Origin: Heliobacterium chlorum
GTDB lineage: Bacteria; Bacillota; Desulfitobacteriia; Heliobacteriales; Heliobacteriaceae
Assembly: GCF_014502795.1 (NCBI RefSeq)
Contig: NZ_JACVHF010000016.1
Location: forward strand, 23,594 to 87,593
DNA length: 64,000 nucleotides
Reading direction: 5' to 3'
The notes under the pieces are model-generated. The model was given only the letters and a program-made list of their open reading frames with translations, did no database searches and was not told the origin of the DNA. The number at the start of each line of letters is the position of its first letter. Position 1 is the stretch's first letter. The position numbers were made by a program, and so were the translations under genes. Shown one piece after another: positions 63,926 through 64,000 of this stretch.

Positions 63926-64000
63926 TGGCTCCTCGAGTAGGATTCGAACCTACAACCTACCGGTTAACAGCCGGTTGCTCTACCGTTGAGCTATCGAGGA
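63926..64000 (-). tRNA. tRNA-Asn (GUU)
   Basis: Cloverleaf of 75 nt including CCA; anticodon GUU in the loop CTGTTAACC. The 5' end falls exactly at the window edge (64000). It lies 4 nt upstream of tRNA-fMet in the same unit. Confidence 0.93.

Overview
The window is chromosomal DNA of a Gram-positive, endospore-forming, largely anaerobic Firmicute of the class Clostridia. Evidence: Shine-Dalgarno sites of AGGAGG type with many GTG and TTG starts, LexA, AbrB, a Spo0E-like peptide, BofC-like and SpoIID-like proteins, a SigI/RsgI pair, an A-type flavodiiron protein, HemZ and CooT. The gene order (yebC, bofC, ruvCAB, queH, queA-tgt-yajC-secDF, relA-dtd-hemZ-hisS-aspS, iscR-nifS-nifU-mnmA, alaS-ireB-ruvX-DUF1292-mltG-U32) is that of Peptococcaceae/Heliobacteriaceae-type genomes. 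I cannot fix the genus from this stretch; no photosynthesis or nitrogen-fixation genes are present. Most genes lie on the minus strand, with a few short plus-strand units.

Layout. 1-5.4 kb: truncated oligoendopeptidase F, a CBS/DRTGG-type Mn pyrophosphatase, a CDF transporter and an SLH surface protein. 5.4-7.5 kb: a three-gene operon of a permease-less ABC ATPase, a HypB/UreG-like GTPase and a Cys-rich Fe-S protein, which looks like an undescribed metallocofactor module. 7.8-10.6 kb (plus): MFS drug exporter and HD-GYP protein. 10.7-14.7 kb: flavodiiron protein, an ECF sigma / Cys-peptide / anti-sigma operon, and a YgjP-like metalloprotease. 14.7-17.4 kb: LexA, AbrB, PAP2 phosphatase and small membrane peptides. 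17.5-25.2 kb: the alaS-to-U32 cluster, with a reduced T-box leader before alaS. 25.4-30.7 kb: AI-2E transporter, zinc ribbon, PRC-barrel, mnmA and the Isc genes. 30.8-36.5 kb: photolyase, a radical-SAM DNA repair-type protein, and a large REC-PAS-PAS-GGDEF-EAL protein. 36.7-50.6 kb: trxA, CsoR-type repressor, tcdA, aspS, hisS, hemZ, MBL hydrolase, dtd, relA, CDF, secF, secD and an HD protein. 50.6-61.1 kb: spo0E-like, yajC, tgt, queA, spoIID-like, rsgI/sigI, DUF2905, queH, ruvBAC and bofC. 61.3-64 kb: Lrp-type regulator, yebC, CooT, DUF3842, an Arg-rich peptide, then 5S rRNA and tRNA-fMet and tRNA-Asn.

The most notable unexplained structure is a dispersed repeat family. Three full copies of about 175 bp (22.3, 28.4 and 32.2 kb) and two truncated ones (40.1 and 52.5 kb) all sit in the same orientation, in gaps between co-directional genes, just after an upstream stop codon. 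Each full copy can fold into one long hairpin. The terminal arms differ between copies but remain complementary within a copy, and an inner hairpin is nearly invariant. This suggests selection on structure, either as an RNA or as a mobile DNA hairpin.

Other points for a second look: a tryptophan/histidine-rich single-span peptide divergent from abrB, an EAL domain that has lost its metal-binding Asp pair, tRNA-fMet lying 4 nt from the 5S gene, and a terminator that overlaps a coding end.
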